Made by a program: the position numbers and the translations under genes. Below are positions 19,569 to 27,688 of a stretch of DNA of 64,000 nucleotides, in pieces. The stretch is from Phormidium tanganyikae FI6-MK23. GTDB taxonomy: Bacteria; Cyanobacteriota; Cyanobacteriia; Leptolyngbyales; Leptolyngbyaceae. The stretch covers positions 248,001 through 312,000 of the forward strand of contig JAHHHU010000004.1 of NCBI GenBank assembly GCA_019359175.1. Reading direction: 5' to 3'. Numbering within the stretch: position 1 is the first letter of the stretch; every line of letters starts with the position of its first letter. The notes under the pieces are model-generated. The model made no database searches. It saw only the letters and a program-made list of their open reading frames with translations, and was not told the origin of the DNA.

Positions 19569-19670
19569 ATGGCTGGGAAAAAGCGATTCTCAAAAGAGAC
19601 ATACTCTATCCTGTTGGTACTGCCCTTACTTGTCCCTGCAACGGTAATAATACTGAAGATTTATCAATAA
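19569..19670 (+). CDS. Possible 33-aa single-pass membrane peptide
   Basis: An ATG at 19569 opens a 33-codon frame: a basic start (MAGKKRFSKE) and one strongly hydrophobic stretch (LLVLPLLVPATVIILKIY). The composition looks like a genuine small membrane protein or the head of a broken one. There is no strong ribosome-binding site, and the surroundings are rich in mobile-element debris, so it may be a remnant. Confidence 0.25.
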   Translation: MAGKKRFSKETYSILLVLPLLVPATVIILKIYQ

Positions 19671-19710
19671 CGCAAGAAAACTCTTGGACTTTACAGTAAA
19701 TTCACATAAT

Positions 19711-19845
19711 TCGGCGTGGTTCAATGGACTGTTTGAGGAGGTGACAACGCGGCTACAACGCGGACTGGATCAGGGAAATGGCATTGAGACCTCGTTGAAA
19801 AAAGGAGCGTTTTTGCGGTTTGAGGGCCATCAATTTCTCGGCTAA
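19711..19845 (+). pseudogene. Unidentified C-terminal coding fragment
   Basis: A 44-codon stretch (WFNGLFEEVTTRLQRG ... LRFEGHQFLG, stop at 19843) has the look of a real protein C-terminus: amphipathic, with few low-complexity residues. It has no start codon and the frame is closed shortly upstream. I do not recognise the family. It lies in a zone of broken mobile elements, so it is best read as the tail of a gene whose front was removed by rearrangement. Confidence 0.25.
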
Positions 19846-20116
19846 CGATGACCAAAGATTGAGACTGTTGATTCACAAACTGCCATACAGTCCGATCCAA
19901 AAATGGCTGTGACAGTTTCGAGAACGTTTCGGTTCTTTTACCCGACCGACACAATGCTGCGCCGTTTCTTGCGAATGTGTTCTCCCCGAACGGTGGAAAT
20001 GGAGTAAGTAATGGCAATCACCACGAGGAGTGCAGTGAACGCTGGGGATTTGCCCGACACTCTTCCAGGTTGTAGCTCCCCGAAGGGTGGTGTTCTAGAC
20101 ATGGGGATCAATGAGG

Positions 20117-20563
20117 TCAAACGATCCGACCAAACTCATAGCGATTGATGAACAACCCAATCACTACGTCATTTAGCCATTCCGACTTAGAGAAGCAGAT
20201 CGTCTTGCGAGCTAATCGCTTAATTCGAGTTCGTAACGTCAAGTGTTTGCGCTCGATTTTTTGCGTGTTCTGTTTGCCAACGACATGCTGGTCTTGATCC
20301 AACAAGCGGGCATACGCTCCCCAGCCATCAGTGTAAAAGGTTTGAATCCCAAAAGGCTCTAACAATGCCTTTAACTCGACCAACGCCTGGTCTTTATGGT
20401 CTGCTAGCACATATGCCAACACCTGCCCGGTTTGATGATCAATCGCGTGCCACAACCAGCGATTCTGTTTTTTAGACTGGACGAAGCTCCACATCTCGTC
20501 CGCCTCGGCTTCCTCAACGTGCTTCACAACTGTTACAGCAGTTGGCTTGAGTTGTTCCAACAA
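20117..20563 (-). CDS. insB: IS1-family transposase, InsB (catalytic) part
   Basis: The C-terminal catalytic half of an IS1 transposase. It shows the family blocks ADEMWSFVQSKKQNRWLWHAID, FYTDGWGAYARLL and KIERKHLTLRTRIKRLARKT, containing the DDE residues. The frame starts at a TTG near 20563 but stays open upstream to about 20600, into the A8 run at the end of insA. The functional protein is therefore expected to be the InsA-InsB fusion produced by frame slippage, as in IS1. Moving from the insA frame to this one needs a net +1 (or -2) shift, for example an mRNA with seven instead of eight A residues. Confidence 0.88.
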   Translation of the reverse strand: MLEQLKPTAVTVVKHVEEAEADEMWSFVQSKKQNRWLWHAIDHQTGQVLAYVLADHKDQALVELKALLEPFGIQTFYTDGWGAYARLLDQDQHVVGKQNTQKIERKHLTLRTRIKRLARKTICFSKSEWLNDVVIGLFINRYEFGRIV

Positions 20564-20579
20564 GCCGTGGTTTACGTGT

Positions 20580-20858
20580 TCAAGATGACGATCTTTTTTT
20601 TAGTTCTTCAATTACTGTAGTTGGGCTAATTTTGAGTACCCGCGCTGTGTCTCGAATTCCACTACCATTTATTGCCATTTCACCAATCTGTTGCTTCACA
20701 GCAGGTAAGTAGCCCCGGTAGGAATACTCTAAAACAAAGCTGTGACGAGTACATTCAGCATTGCGACATCGATATCGCTGTTTGCCCTCAGCCGTCTTGC
20801 CATGTTTGACGATGTTCGTGCTGTTGCAGGTTGGACATTGTACGGGTTCAAGTACCAT
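20580..20858 (-). CDS. insA: IS1-family protein InsA (DNA-binding part)
   Basis: The preferred start is the ATG at 20858 (MVLEPVQCPTC), eleven codons inside the longest possible frame, because the zinc-ribbon begins immediately after it. Cys residues CPTCNS and CRNAEC form the zinc ribbon. A helix-turn-helix follows (INGSGIRDTARVLKISPTTVIEEL). The gene ends in GAACTAAAAAAAAGA, an eight-A run that is the slippage site for expression of the InsAB transposase. InsA alone normally acts as a repressor and IR-binding protein. Confidence 0.85.
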   Translation of the reverse strand: MVLEPVQCPTCNSTNIVKHGKTAEGKQRYRCRNAECTRHSFVLEYSYRGYLPAVKQQIGEMAINGSGIRDTARVLKISPTTVIEELKKRSSS

Positions 20859-20939
20859 CACTGTAATTGAGGAATGAGCTAACAGATTCAAGTCATCCTA
20901 TTTTCCGCTATACTCATCCCCATGTCTAGAACACTACCT

Positions 20940-21014
20940 CGCTATCCCTTGAACTATCGAGATTTGGAAGAGATGATGCAAGAACGCGGGGTGGAAGTAG
21001 TTCTAAGGGAGTGA
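20940..21014 (+). pseudogene. IS6-family transposase fragment
   Basis: Directly after the right end of the IS1 copy the plus strand reads RYPLNYRDLEEMMQERGVEV before a stop at 21012. This is the conserved N-terminal block of IS6/IS26-type transposases (YPLSYRDLEEMMxERG). Everything downstream of it is missing. It is a 25-codon remnant, probably truncated by the IS1 insertion or an associated deletion. Confidence 0.7.
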
Positions 21015-21147
21015 ATTGAAGCAGAATGTCTAACAGACCAGGACTCAACTCGTGACCATCACCCCTGCATCACAGGAGTAAATCCATCTTCTGAATCAGT
21101 CTCCTTGCCGTCTCCAAATGTTAGCCTCAGACTAGGAGGATAGGGCA

Positions 21148-21867
21148 ATGGCTCCGTTTCAACTTACACGACGACAGTTGATTCTGATGGCTGGAGGAGC
21201 AAGTGCTTTCACGCTTTTAGGCTGCAATCCACGGAAGCAAACAATGGTCACACTCTACACGTTTGGCGATTCAGTTTTAGATTGTGGACGATACAACGAG
21301 TTTGGGGTTCATCCGGGGCAACTCCTCGTGCAAAATGACGATCGCCTGTTTCCCGAATTCAAAGGAAAAGACCTCGCTTCACGCGGATCTGCCCGTCTTG
21401 AGCATCGTGCCCGCGATGGGGCAACAGTCGCGGGTTTGCCCTCTCAGATGCAGGGATTACAAGTCAATGGAAAGGCAGTTGCCTTGATCACGGTGGGTGG
21501 CAACGATCTGCTACGTGGACTCATTCAAGATACAGGCGCAGGCATGACAACCTTCGCTAATGCCCTCAATACCTTTGTCCAACAGTTGCCCATTCGTCCG
21601 GTTCTGCTAGCAAGTGTGTACGATCCGACTCTTGGGGATGACAGCCGCAATTTTTTAGGGGTTGAGGCGGCGATCGCCCGCAAAAACTTTCAGCGGATGA
21701 ATACATCGATTCAAGATATTGCCAACCGCTATGGGCAATTTGTCGATCTCCAGGCTCATTTCCTCAAGGGCGACCCCTCTTGGTTTACAGCCACAATCGA
21801 ACCCAGTTTGCGGGGTGCATCAGAAGTTCGACGGGCTTTTCTTCCACAGGTTATGGCTCAGGTCTAA
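21148..21867 (+). CDS. Exported SGNH/GDSL-type hydrolase, probable lipoprotein
   Basis: A 239-aa protein. The N-terminus LTRRQLILMAGGASAFTLLGC has a twin-arginine-like motif and a lipobox ending at Cys26, so it is probably exported and lipid-anchored. Block I FGDSVLD (Ser42) and block III GGNDLL mark the SGNH esterase superfamily. The usual DxxH near the C-terminus is not obvious; DLQAHFLKGDPSWF may supply His/Asp, or the enzyme may be atypical. An AGGAGGATAG ribosome-binding site precedes the ATG. It stands alone between mobile-element remnants. Substrate unknown: an ester on a lipid or polysaccharide is plausible. Confidence 0.75.
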   Translation: MAPFQLTRRQLILMAGGASAFTLLGCNPRKQTMVTLYTFGDSVLDCGRYNEFGVHPGQLLVQNDDRLFPEFKGKDLASRGSARLEHRARDGATVAGLPSQMQGLQVNGKAVALITVGGNDLLRGLIQDTGAGMTTFANALNTFVQQLPIRPVLLASVYDPTLGDDSRNFLGVEAAIARKNFQRMNTSIQDIANRYGQFVDLQAHFLKGDPSWFTATIEPSLRGASEVRRAFLPQVMAQV

Positions 21868-21894
21868 CCGCAACCCCAAAACCTAGCCCAATGT

Positions 21895-22110
21895 TTGGGA
21901 AATAGAGCGCGCCCACCCTACTATGCGGCTGAAGAATTGTGTTCAATTGGTTCAGGAGCGGTGGAATCGTTAGTGAAACAAATTGACCGTCGGTTGCAGC
22001 TTTCTGGCAGTCGATGGAAAGAGGAACATATCCCGAAAGTCCTTGCACAACGCTGCGCCTACTTGAATGAGCAATTGAATCCTGATACCTTTACTCTCTC
22101 AAGAAGGTGA
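21895..22110 (+). pseudogene. ISKra4-family transposase C-terminal remnant
   Basis: A 71-codon open stretch without a proper start reads CSIGSGAVESLVKQIDRRLQ and SRWKEEHIPKVLAQRCAYLN, the C-terminal signature of ISKra4-type transposases (IGSGAVES...ISG..W). The other ~80 percent of the gene is absent. It abuts the left end of the prophage genes, so it marks a junction where mobile DNA has been lost or rearranged. Confidence 0.7.
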
Positions 22111-22150
22111 CACGCTCCCGTCGATTAGTAGCTCGATCCGCCCAGCTAAA

Positions 22151-22672
22151 TCAGCCCTCTACCTCGCTGCTTTCGAGCCTCAGCGAAAAGTGATTCGCTT
22201 CTAGCTTTTGATTTAGCGAATCTAGTTCCTCAGATGTGAAGTCACCGATCGCTGCAATCCCGCGCATGGCTTCCCGCAGTTCAGCGATCGCAAATGCTAA
22301 ATCCGGTAAGCTCTGGGTCGAAGTCAACGTGCCATAGAGCAACGTCCACGCTGCATTTGCTCTGACCGTTCGACCGGCAGCAGTAAACGACTTTTGCCAA
22401 ATCAGAGTACCGCGCAGGGAATCGATCAGTCCCGTCCAGTTTTCAGTCACAGGCGCGGTGAACTCAGGAAGCGTCCACTGATTGTTTTGCCAGAAATGCA
22501 AATCTGAAGGCCGCGCGGGTTTGATTTGAATTTCAAACCCATCCCAGAAAAGCATCTCAGCAGGCAAGTCATCGACTCCTTTAACAACTTGAAAACCCGC
22601 AAGCTCCAATGTCGGATCGTCGGTCGTGCCACAGATTTGATTTTGATTCTTTTGGATTAGAAAGTACTGCAT
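22151..22672 (-). CDS. Prophage tail-fibre-region protein, unknown
   Basis: A 173-aa protein, last gene of the structural module. The first ~70 residues (MQYFLIQKNQNQICGTTDDP) resemble small fibre-associated proteins. The remainder is predicted helical, with LPDLAFAIAELREAMRG. No family is recognised. Its place right after the glycine-rich fibre suggests a fibre-assembly chaperone or an accessory fibre tip. It lies next to transposase debris but appears intact. Confidence 0.55.
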   Translation of the reverse strand: MQYFLIQKNQNQICGTTDDPTLELAGFQVVKGVDDLPAEMLFWDGFEIQIKPARPSDLHFWQNNQWTLPEFTAPVTENWTGLIDSLRGTLIWQKSFTAAGRTVRANAAWTLLYGTLTSTQSLPDLAFAIAELREAMRGIAAIGDFTSEELDSLNQKLEANHFSLRLESSEVEG

Positions 22673-22679
22673 ATTTTTT

Positions 22680-24029
22680 TTAGATTGGGATGATGTTTCT
22701 GACCTGAAGCTGCCCTACACTGCCAGCCTGTCCCGGCCCGCCGCCCAGCCCAGCAAAACTGCCGCCACTAACAGAGCCGTTTACCGCAGTCGCAATCGTG
22801 GAAACCCCGCCGTTTAGGTTGATTGCCGCTCCGGTCAAATTCACCGTTGGAGCCGTCGTCACGAGCCATCCACCGCCACCGCCACCCGCCGTTTGAAAGG
22901 TTGAGGCATCAGGATATCCCGTTCCCCCGTCACCGCCCTTGACTGATAGCTGAGATCCGGCAGACGCTACGACCGATCTCAGGCTCTTGAGCCAGATCAA
23001 GCCACCTGAGCCACCGCCCGCGCCCGTGATCAAGCCACCTGGAAACCCAGTCAAAGCCCCTCCTGCAAAGTTCAATACTGAGGAGTTACCCTGACCATTT
23101 TCACCATTCGCCGTAATTGTCCCAGTGACCGTGATCGTGCCTGCCGCTTCGATAATCAAGCAGCCGCCGCCATTGCCGCCGCGCGGAGTTCTCATCGCGA
23201 TGCCTCCAGCCAGATTCGCAATGAAGCTCCCAGCCCCGCCACTTCCCACGGGCGAGGTAAAGTAAGAGTAAGTATTTGTGCTTATAGAGTTAACTGAAGC
23301 CCCGCCCCCGACTCCAGCGCCGATATAGTTCGGATAGCTTTGCGGAGCGAAAACGCCGTAATGTCCGCTCCCGCCCGCAATCGGCGCAGTCACGACTACA
23401 TTTCCGCTGATCGTCACATTGCCTGAGCAAAAGAGGGTTGCACCGCCCGCAATCGTTAACGTCGCACCCGCGCTCACCGTGAAATTCTGAAACCAGTTCT
23501 CGCCACTCAGGGTCGCTGTGCCCGAAGAGAGCGTATAACTTCCTTGCTCGCCTGATCCACCAAAGATTCGGATGGACTGCGCGATCGGTAGAACCTGAAA
23601 GCGTGGGCGAAGATCTTCGACTGCCCCAACAATCTGAACGTTATTCGTGAGAGCTCTTGCCAACATCACACTCCGCACCGGGCGAATTGTGGAGGATTGC
23701 ACCAATCCGGCTGAGTTAACGAAGACAAAACCCGTGCTGTTGGGAGCTAAACTAAGCTGCCCCGGCGCGATCGTTAAAACCTCTCCGCTCGGCAGCACTA
23801 CGACTCCGCCCTCATAGTCCACGACCAGCCCATTCGCAGCGGTGACTCGCAAGACATTTTGAAAAGCAGTCCAGTTCGCTTTGATATTTCCCGGCGCATT
23901 GCTCAAGGCACTGTCGGTTAGAGGTGGATAGCTGCCATCCACATCCGTGCCGTTGAAGTCGATCGCTTGCATTGCATTGAACCAGGCTGCCGGAACCCGT
24001 CGCCCTCGACTGAAATTCGTCTTCGCCAT
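22680..24029 (-). CDS. Glycine-rich tail fibre / adhesin-like protein
   Basis: A 449-aa protein. Residues 1-150 (RVPAAWFNAMQAIDFNG... ) look like a fibre attachment domain. From about residue 155 a parallel beta repeat begins (ATLTIAGGATLFCSGNVTISG). The C-terminal half alternates hydrophobic strands with glycine-rich loops (GGAGGSGGLIW, TAGGGGGGWLVTT, GGNGGGCLI). Such glycine runs recall the polyglycine-helix sandwiches of phage adhesins such as T-even gp38, which determine host range. That similarity is by composition only. It is predicted to bind the host surface. It follows the GH74-like spike, so enzyme and adhesin are adjacent. Confidence 0.65.
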   Translation of the reverse strand: MAKTNFSRGRRVPAAWFNAMQAIDFNGTDVDGSYPPLTDSALSNAPGNIKANWTAFQNVLRVTAANGLVVDYEGGVVVLPSGEVLTIAPGQLSLAPNSTGFVFVNSAGLVQSSTIRPVRSVMLARALTNNVQIVGAVEDLRPRFQVLPIAQSIRIFGGSGEQGSYTLSSGTATLSGENWFQNFTVSAGATLTIAGGATLFCSGNVTISGNVVVTAPIAGGSGHYGVFAPQSYPNYIGAGVGGGASVNSISTNTYSYFTSPVGSGGAGSFIANLAGGIAMRTPRGGNGGGCLIIEAAGTITVTGTITANGENGQGNSSVLNFAGGALTGFPGGLITGAGGGSGGLIWLKSLRSVVASAGSQLSVKGGDGGTGYPDASTFQTAGGGGGGWLVTTAPTVNLTGAAINLNGGVSTIATAVNGSVSGGSFAGLGGGPGQAGSVGQLQVRNIIPI

Positions 24030-24126
24030 AAAAAGACTCCAAACTAAACTCTATAAGTCAAATGAGATTTCTGAAACGATGTTTAGGTCGTCCAGATTGT
24101 TGAAAATCAAAAAGAAACTCTATCCG

Positions 24127-26400
24127 TCAAGGTGCAGGAGTCGGTAAAGTCGTACCGGGAAGCAATGCGTACTGGTGTGCTCTCCCGCTAGCCGAGATGT
24201 AAAGTAGATTGGCAATGCGAGGGTCAGCGGCTAAATGCACCATGCCGTTAATCCGAGTCAACGCCGGATCAGAAACCCGCTGCCAAGTTTGCCCTAGGTC
24301 AACCGAGCGATACAAGGCATCCTGAGTCGCACCGCCGACCCGACCAAAGATGTAAACGTAGTAAGGAATTGAACCTTCACCCACTCCGATCGCCACAAAC
24401 TCTGCGGAGTCTACCGTACTGACTACCCCCACGGTTTGACCGCCATCTGTGGAGCGCCACAATTTATTCGTCTTGGAGTCGAGTTGTTCCGTATCTTTCG
24501 CAAACGAGAACCAGACATCATTATCAGCAAATGGGTTAGGCGCGATCGTCACCTTAATTCGATAGGTGGGAAACTGTCCTCGGCTGGTTCGCGTCCAGGT
24601 TGCCCCAGCATCATTACTCACGTACAACAAACCTTCCCAAGTTGACTCAAGATAGTAGAATCGCCCGTTAATTCGCTTGTCGGATTCAAGTACTCCTGAG
24701 CGCACTCTGGCATTGATATTGTTCGCCCAACTTGAAAACAAATTTGCTCCTGTCCCAGCCATCTTACAGATTTGCCAGGTGTCGCCCCCATCGATGGTGT
24801 AGTGGGGGTTGAAGTTACGCGGAACCCAGACCATGCGATCTGTGCCTCGACGATCTACGGCAATTTGACCCGCATGACCGCGCTCGGTTAACTGGGATGT
24901 TGGATTAAGTCGAGTCGGCACAGAGCCAAATGCTTGCCAGGTTTCTCCATGGTCGTTGGTTTTTCCATACATCGGAATCCAATCTACAACCTGGTGATAC
25001 CCGACAAAAGCAGCTTGTTGAGGATTCGCCCACGCCACATCGATCGCGCTACAGCCCGTCGTCGAATCCAGCGGAGCAGGGAAGGTTGCTGTACCTTCTG
25101 GGACAATCCAAGTCGGTGTTCCAGCGGGTACAGGAATTCCAGTCGCTGCAATGTTCTTCGTAGCCGGGGCATCCAAGTTACTTTGCTTAAACCCCAACTT
25201 ATCCATTCCGGCGGTGTAAATGTAAAAGTTATTTAGCGGGGTGGGAACTGGACGAGTCATTACGCCCACAAACTGCTCCAGACCCAACATTTCCCACGCC
25301 CAAGTCGGAACTGCCAGATTCGAGTTAAACGACCGTGCGACTCCAAACCCGTTTGTGAACCAAGCGTTATTCGCATTGGCGGGATCAAAAGCAATTGAGA
25401 CGACAAGGTTATTTGCGAGCGTTGTGGTCATGTAGCCGGGAGCCGAAACGTTCTGGGGAAACCGCAAGTCAGCATCGCAGCGCGTCCAGTTTACCCCTTG
25501 GTTATTTGACTTCCAGATTTTCGTGTTTCCTGAAACAAGAATCTGATTCCCATCTGGGTGAACAGCAATTCCAGACAATGCACCTGCCCCAGGAGGTGTT
25601 ACATTTGTCCAGGCTCCATCTCGATAGCGCTGGAGGTTTCCACGCGAGCCAAACTGGTTTCGTTCCCCAAACACGCAGTATAAATCGCCGTTCGCAGCAA
25701 TTGCAGCTCTTAACGGCTCCATCTGAATGTTACCGGTTGTCGTATTGGAAATATTTGTCCAAGTTCCCCCAACCGTAGACCGTCGCCATACTCCAGAGCC
25801 ATAAGCGCCAACGTAAACAACCGGAGTTTCGACACCGCTTGTTCCTGAAGATTTGTCGTGCAGAACCCAAGTAAATCCAGGCTTGTCGGTGCGGGTTAAA
25901 CCACCCCAAAACAGGGTTGTCGGTAGGGGCAAACCCGTAACTTGTTCCCAAGCCGCGCTGCCTCGCTTCACCCATACCCCGTCATTCCGAGAGCCGAACC
26001 AAATATTCTCAGGCTTATTCGGATCAACGGCTAACCGCTCACCCGTCTCTGCTCGAAACTCACCATTCGGTTCAATTTTGACGTTCGATGCTTGTAGACC
26101 CGTGGGTGTCCAGTTCACACCTTTGTCTGTGGATCTCCAAACTTCTCCAATGTAGCTCCAGACATTACCATCGTTTGTATTCTGTTTCCAAAAAGCCGCG
26201 TAGACAATATTGGGATTGGTTGGGTCAACCGCAAGCGATTCGACTCCTTCCGCGCGGGCGTTTGTTGGAAACCTCTCAAACATATAGATCCAGTCGAGGT
26301 CTGTTCGATCAAAGCGGTAAACACCGCCCGTATCAGTTCGGACGTACAAATCGAAAGGAGCTAGGGGTGAAATACTAATTCCGGTGACGAATCCTGACAT
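24127..26400 (-). CDS. GH74-like double beta-propeller protein, putative tail spike depolymerase
   Basis: A 757-aa protein built of two beta-propellers with repeated Asp-box-like blades (VWRSTDKGVNWT, IWKSNNQGVNWT, LYVSNDAGATWTRTS, LWRSTDGGQTV, YRSVDLGQTWQ). The opening FVTGISISP ... LYVRTDTGGVYRFD and the block GERLAVDPNKPENIWFGSRNDGVW are hallmarks of GH74 xyloglucanases. The two catalytic aspartates of GH74 appear conserved: Asp23 in RTDTGG, and Asp400 in AGMDKLGF following GLEQFVGVM, equivalent to the GDIGGF motif. No signal peptide is present, which fits a virion protein. It lies among tail fibre genes, so I infer a spike enzyme that cuts a beta-glucan-like or other host exopolysaccharide. 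Substrate not established. Confidence 0.78.
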   Translation of the reverse strand: MSGFVTGISISPLAPFDLYVRTDTGGVYRFDRTDLDWIYMFERFPTNARAEGVESLAVDPTNPNIVYAAFWKQNTNDGNVWSYIGEVWRSTDKGVNWTPTGLQASNVKIEPNGEFRAETGERLAVDPNKPENIWFGSRNDGVWVKRGSAAWEQVTGLPLPTTLFWGGLTRTDKPGFTWVLHDKSSGTSGVETPVVYVGAYGSGVWRRSTVGGTWTNISNTTTGNIQMEPLRAAIAANGDLYCVFGERNQFGSRGNLQRYRDGAWTNVTPPGAGALSGIAVHPDGNQILVSGNTKIWKSNNQGVNWTRCDADLRFPQNVSAPGYMTTTLANNLVVSIAFDPANANNAWFTNGFGVARSFNSNLAVPTWAWEMLGLEQFVGVMTRPVPTPLNNFYIYTAGMDKLGFKQSNLDAPATKNIAATGIPVPAGTPTWIVPEGTATFPAPLDSTTGCSAIDVAWANPQQAAFVGYHQVVDWIPMYGKTNDHGETWQAFGSVPTRLNPTSQLTERGHAGQIAVDRRGTDRMVWVPRNFNPHYTIDGGDTWQICKMAGTGANLFSSWANNINARVRSGVLESDKRINGRFYYLESTWEGLLYVSNDAGATWTRTSRGQFPTYRIKVTIAPNPFADNDVWFSFAKDTEQLDSKTNKLWRSTDGGQTVGVVSTVDSAEFVAIGVGEGSIPYYVYIFGRVGGATQDALYRSVDLGQTWQRVSDPALTRINGMVHLAADPRIANLLYISASGRAHQYALLPGTTLPTPAP

Positions 26401-26426
26401 AGAAAGTTAGGGGGTAGGGTTAAAAA

Positions 26427-27086
26427 TTAGACAATAAAAACGGGCTGCGAACTGCCGTTCGATCGCAACTTTGTATTCGTCGAGTAGAACCAGAAATTGG
26501 GTGTCGGTGCGGGGGTCGGGCTTGTTGATCCAGAAGCTCCCGCTTCGCCCCTCGCAGCAATCAATTGCCAGAACACCGAGTTACTGCTCGGCGTGTTACC
26601 CTTCGTTGGATTCGAATTTACATAGAGATACGAGCCACCACCAAAGGATACTAACGACCCTTCTGAGTAAAAAATAGCTGGGCTGTAGTTTCCTTCTGGT
26701 CTAAACCACCGCAGCGTAGATGCATATCCAGGGTCACTCACGAGCAGTTGAGCGATTCTTCGTAAGCCTGCGGGAAGTAAATCTGTCTGAGCGCCGATTG
26801 GAATCAATTCCCAAAAGTCACACTCCACCACATTCGGCACAATCGCACTAAAAGCGGGAATAACAAGTCCTCTGCTATCTCGAATCTCAAAGCGGTAAGT
26901 AATTTGACTCGTCTCGCTTTGCGGTAATGTAATATCGATTTCGCCCGCTGCTGAAATTTGATAGTCACGCGGCTTTGGAACTAGCATCGTGTCACCATCG
27001 AGTAGCGGTGCGTCTAGAGTCACTCTCAGCGACCCCCCAAACGCAACGCCCCCCGAATCGGTTAACTTTCCCTTAATTATCGTCAT
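26427..27086 (-). CDS. Prophage tail fibre / baseplate-attached protein
   Basis: A 219-aa protein whose start overlaps the upstream tail-protein-I stop (ATGA-type overlap). The N-terminal ~100 residues are a beta-rich domain (GKLTDSGGVAFGGSLRVTLDAP). A region near 145-175 (YSEGSLVSFGGGSYLYVNSNPTKGN) resembles small carbohydrate-binding modules (ChiC/ChtBD3-like) seen in tail fibres. The end is rich in Pro/Ser/Thr. It probably links the baseplate to the spike encoded next. No enzymatic motif. Confidence 0.55.
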   Translation of the reverse strand: MTIIKGKLTDSGGVAFGGSLRVTLDAPLLDGDTMLVPKPRDYQISAAGEIDITLPQSETSQITYRFEIRDSRGLVIPAFSAIVPNVVECDFWELIPIGAQTDLLPAGLRRIAQLLVSDPGYASTLRWFRPEGNYSPAIFYSEGSLVSFGGGSYLYVNSNPTKGNTPSSNSVFWQLIAARGEAGASGSTSPTPAPTPNFWFYSTNTKLRSNGSSQPVFIV

Positions 27087-27688
27087 GGTAAAATCGCATC
27101 CTCTTCATCAAAGATTGGGTCGCCGCAACAGCTAAAATCCGCATAAAATCCGTCGTAAACCACATCGGAATCGCAGTAAGCCGCGCCGTAGAGTCGGTTC
27201 AGTTTTCGCGCCAAATTAAACTCAGATCCAAGTTCTAAAGGCAGTCTCACAAAGTAGCGATATTCAGGTTCACCAAGGTCAGCGTCTAAGACACTGATCT
27301 CCGCGAGGAATTCAGTTTCTTGCCAGACATCAAAGCGATCGCCTAAAAAGAGTTGCAGCACAAATTCCAGTACTTGTTGAGTTCCTCGCCGCCGCCAGAG
27401 ATAGTTCAACCCATTGCGAATCAAGACTCGCTTGGTTGCGGGAGCCCAGGTTGAATCCCAGTAGTCCCCTGTAAAGCCGCTCAACGCTGCGAGATAATCT
27501 AGCCACTGTTCATCGCAAGTATCAGGATCGAGTTGGCGCAGCGCTACGTCATCAATTCGGGCTTTAAGTTCAATCAGAAATCGATCCCAAGTGCCGGAAA
27601 GCCAACCGCTTACTCCGTTCTCTTGATAGACTTCCGGTAGATTGCCAGTGAAAGGAACCCCGTCTCGCCAAGCTTTAGGATCAGACAT
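27083..27688 (-). CDS. Phage tail protein I (P2 gpI-like)
   Basis: A 201-aa protein. The pattern LPEVYQENG..GWLSGTWDRFLIELKARIDDV ... LDPDTCDEQWLDYLAALSGF ... LIRNGLNYLWRRRGTQQVLEFVL is typical of P2 gpI/phage_tail_P2_I proteins, which cap the baseplate wedge and anchor fibres. It overlaps the baseplate J gene by 8 bp, the usual gpJ-gpI order. Unusual is a Cys pair and acidic C-terminus (SCCGDPIFDEEDAILP). Confidence 0.8.
   Translation of the reverse strand: MSDPKAWRDGVPFTGNLPEVYQENGVSGWLSGTWDRFLIELKARIDDVALRQLDPDTCDEQWLDYLAALSGFTGDYWDSTWAPATKRVLIRNGLNYLWRRRGTQQVLEFVLQLFLGDRFDVWQETEFLAEISVLDADLGEPEYRYFVRLPLELGSEFNLARKLNRLYGAAYCDSDVVYDGFYADFSCCGDPIFDEEDAILP

Larger units (their letters stand above)
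20086..20938 (-). mobile_element. IS1-family insertion sequence
   Basis: Imperfect inverted ends (left 20086-20108, right 20916-20938; core GTGTTCTAGACATGGGGAT, one mismatch) enclose about 853 bp with the two overlapping frames typical of IS1: InsA (zinc-ribbon plus HTH) and InsB (DDE nuclease). No target duplication is visible. The right flank resumes within an IS6-like transposase fragment and the left flank is unrelated, so recombination has probably altered one side. Confidence 0.85.

Noticed and set aside
20086-20938. Target-site duplication of the IS1 copy
   Set aside because: The 8-10 bp flanks (CTCCCCGAA on the left, TCGCTATCC on the right) do not match.
24930-26378. Several plus-strand frames of 77-127 codons across the GH74-like gene
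   Set aside because: They are antisense to a long, motif-rich gene, have no ribosome-binding sites and no recognisable domains.
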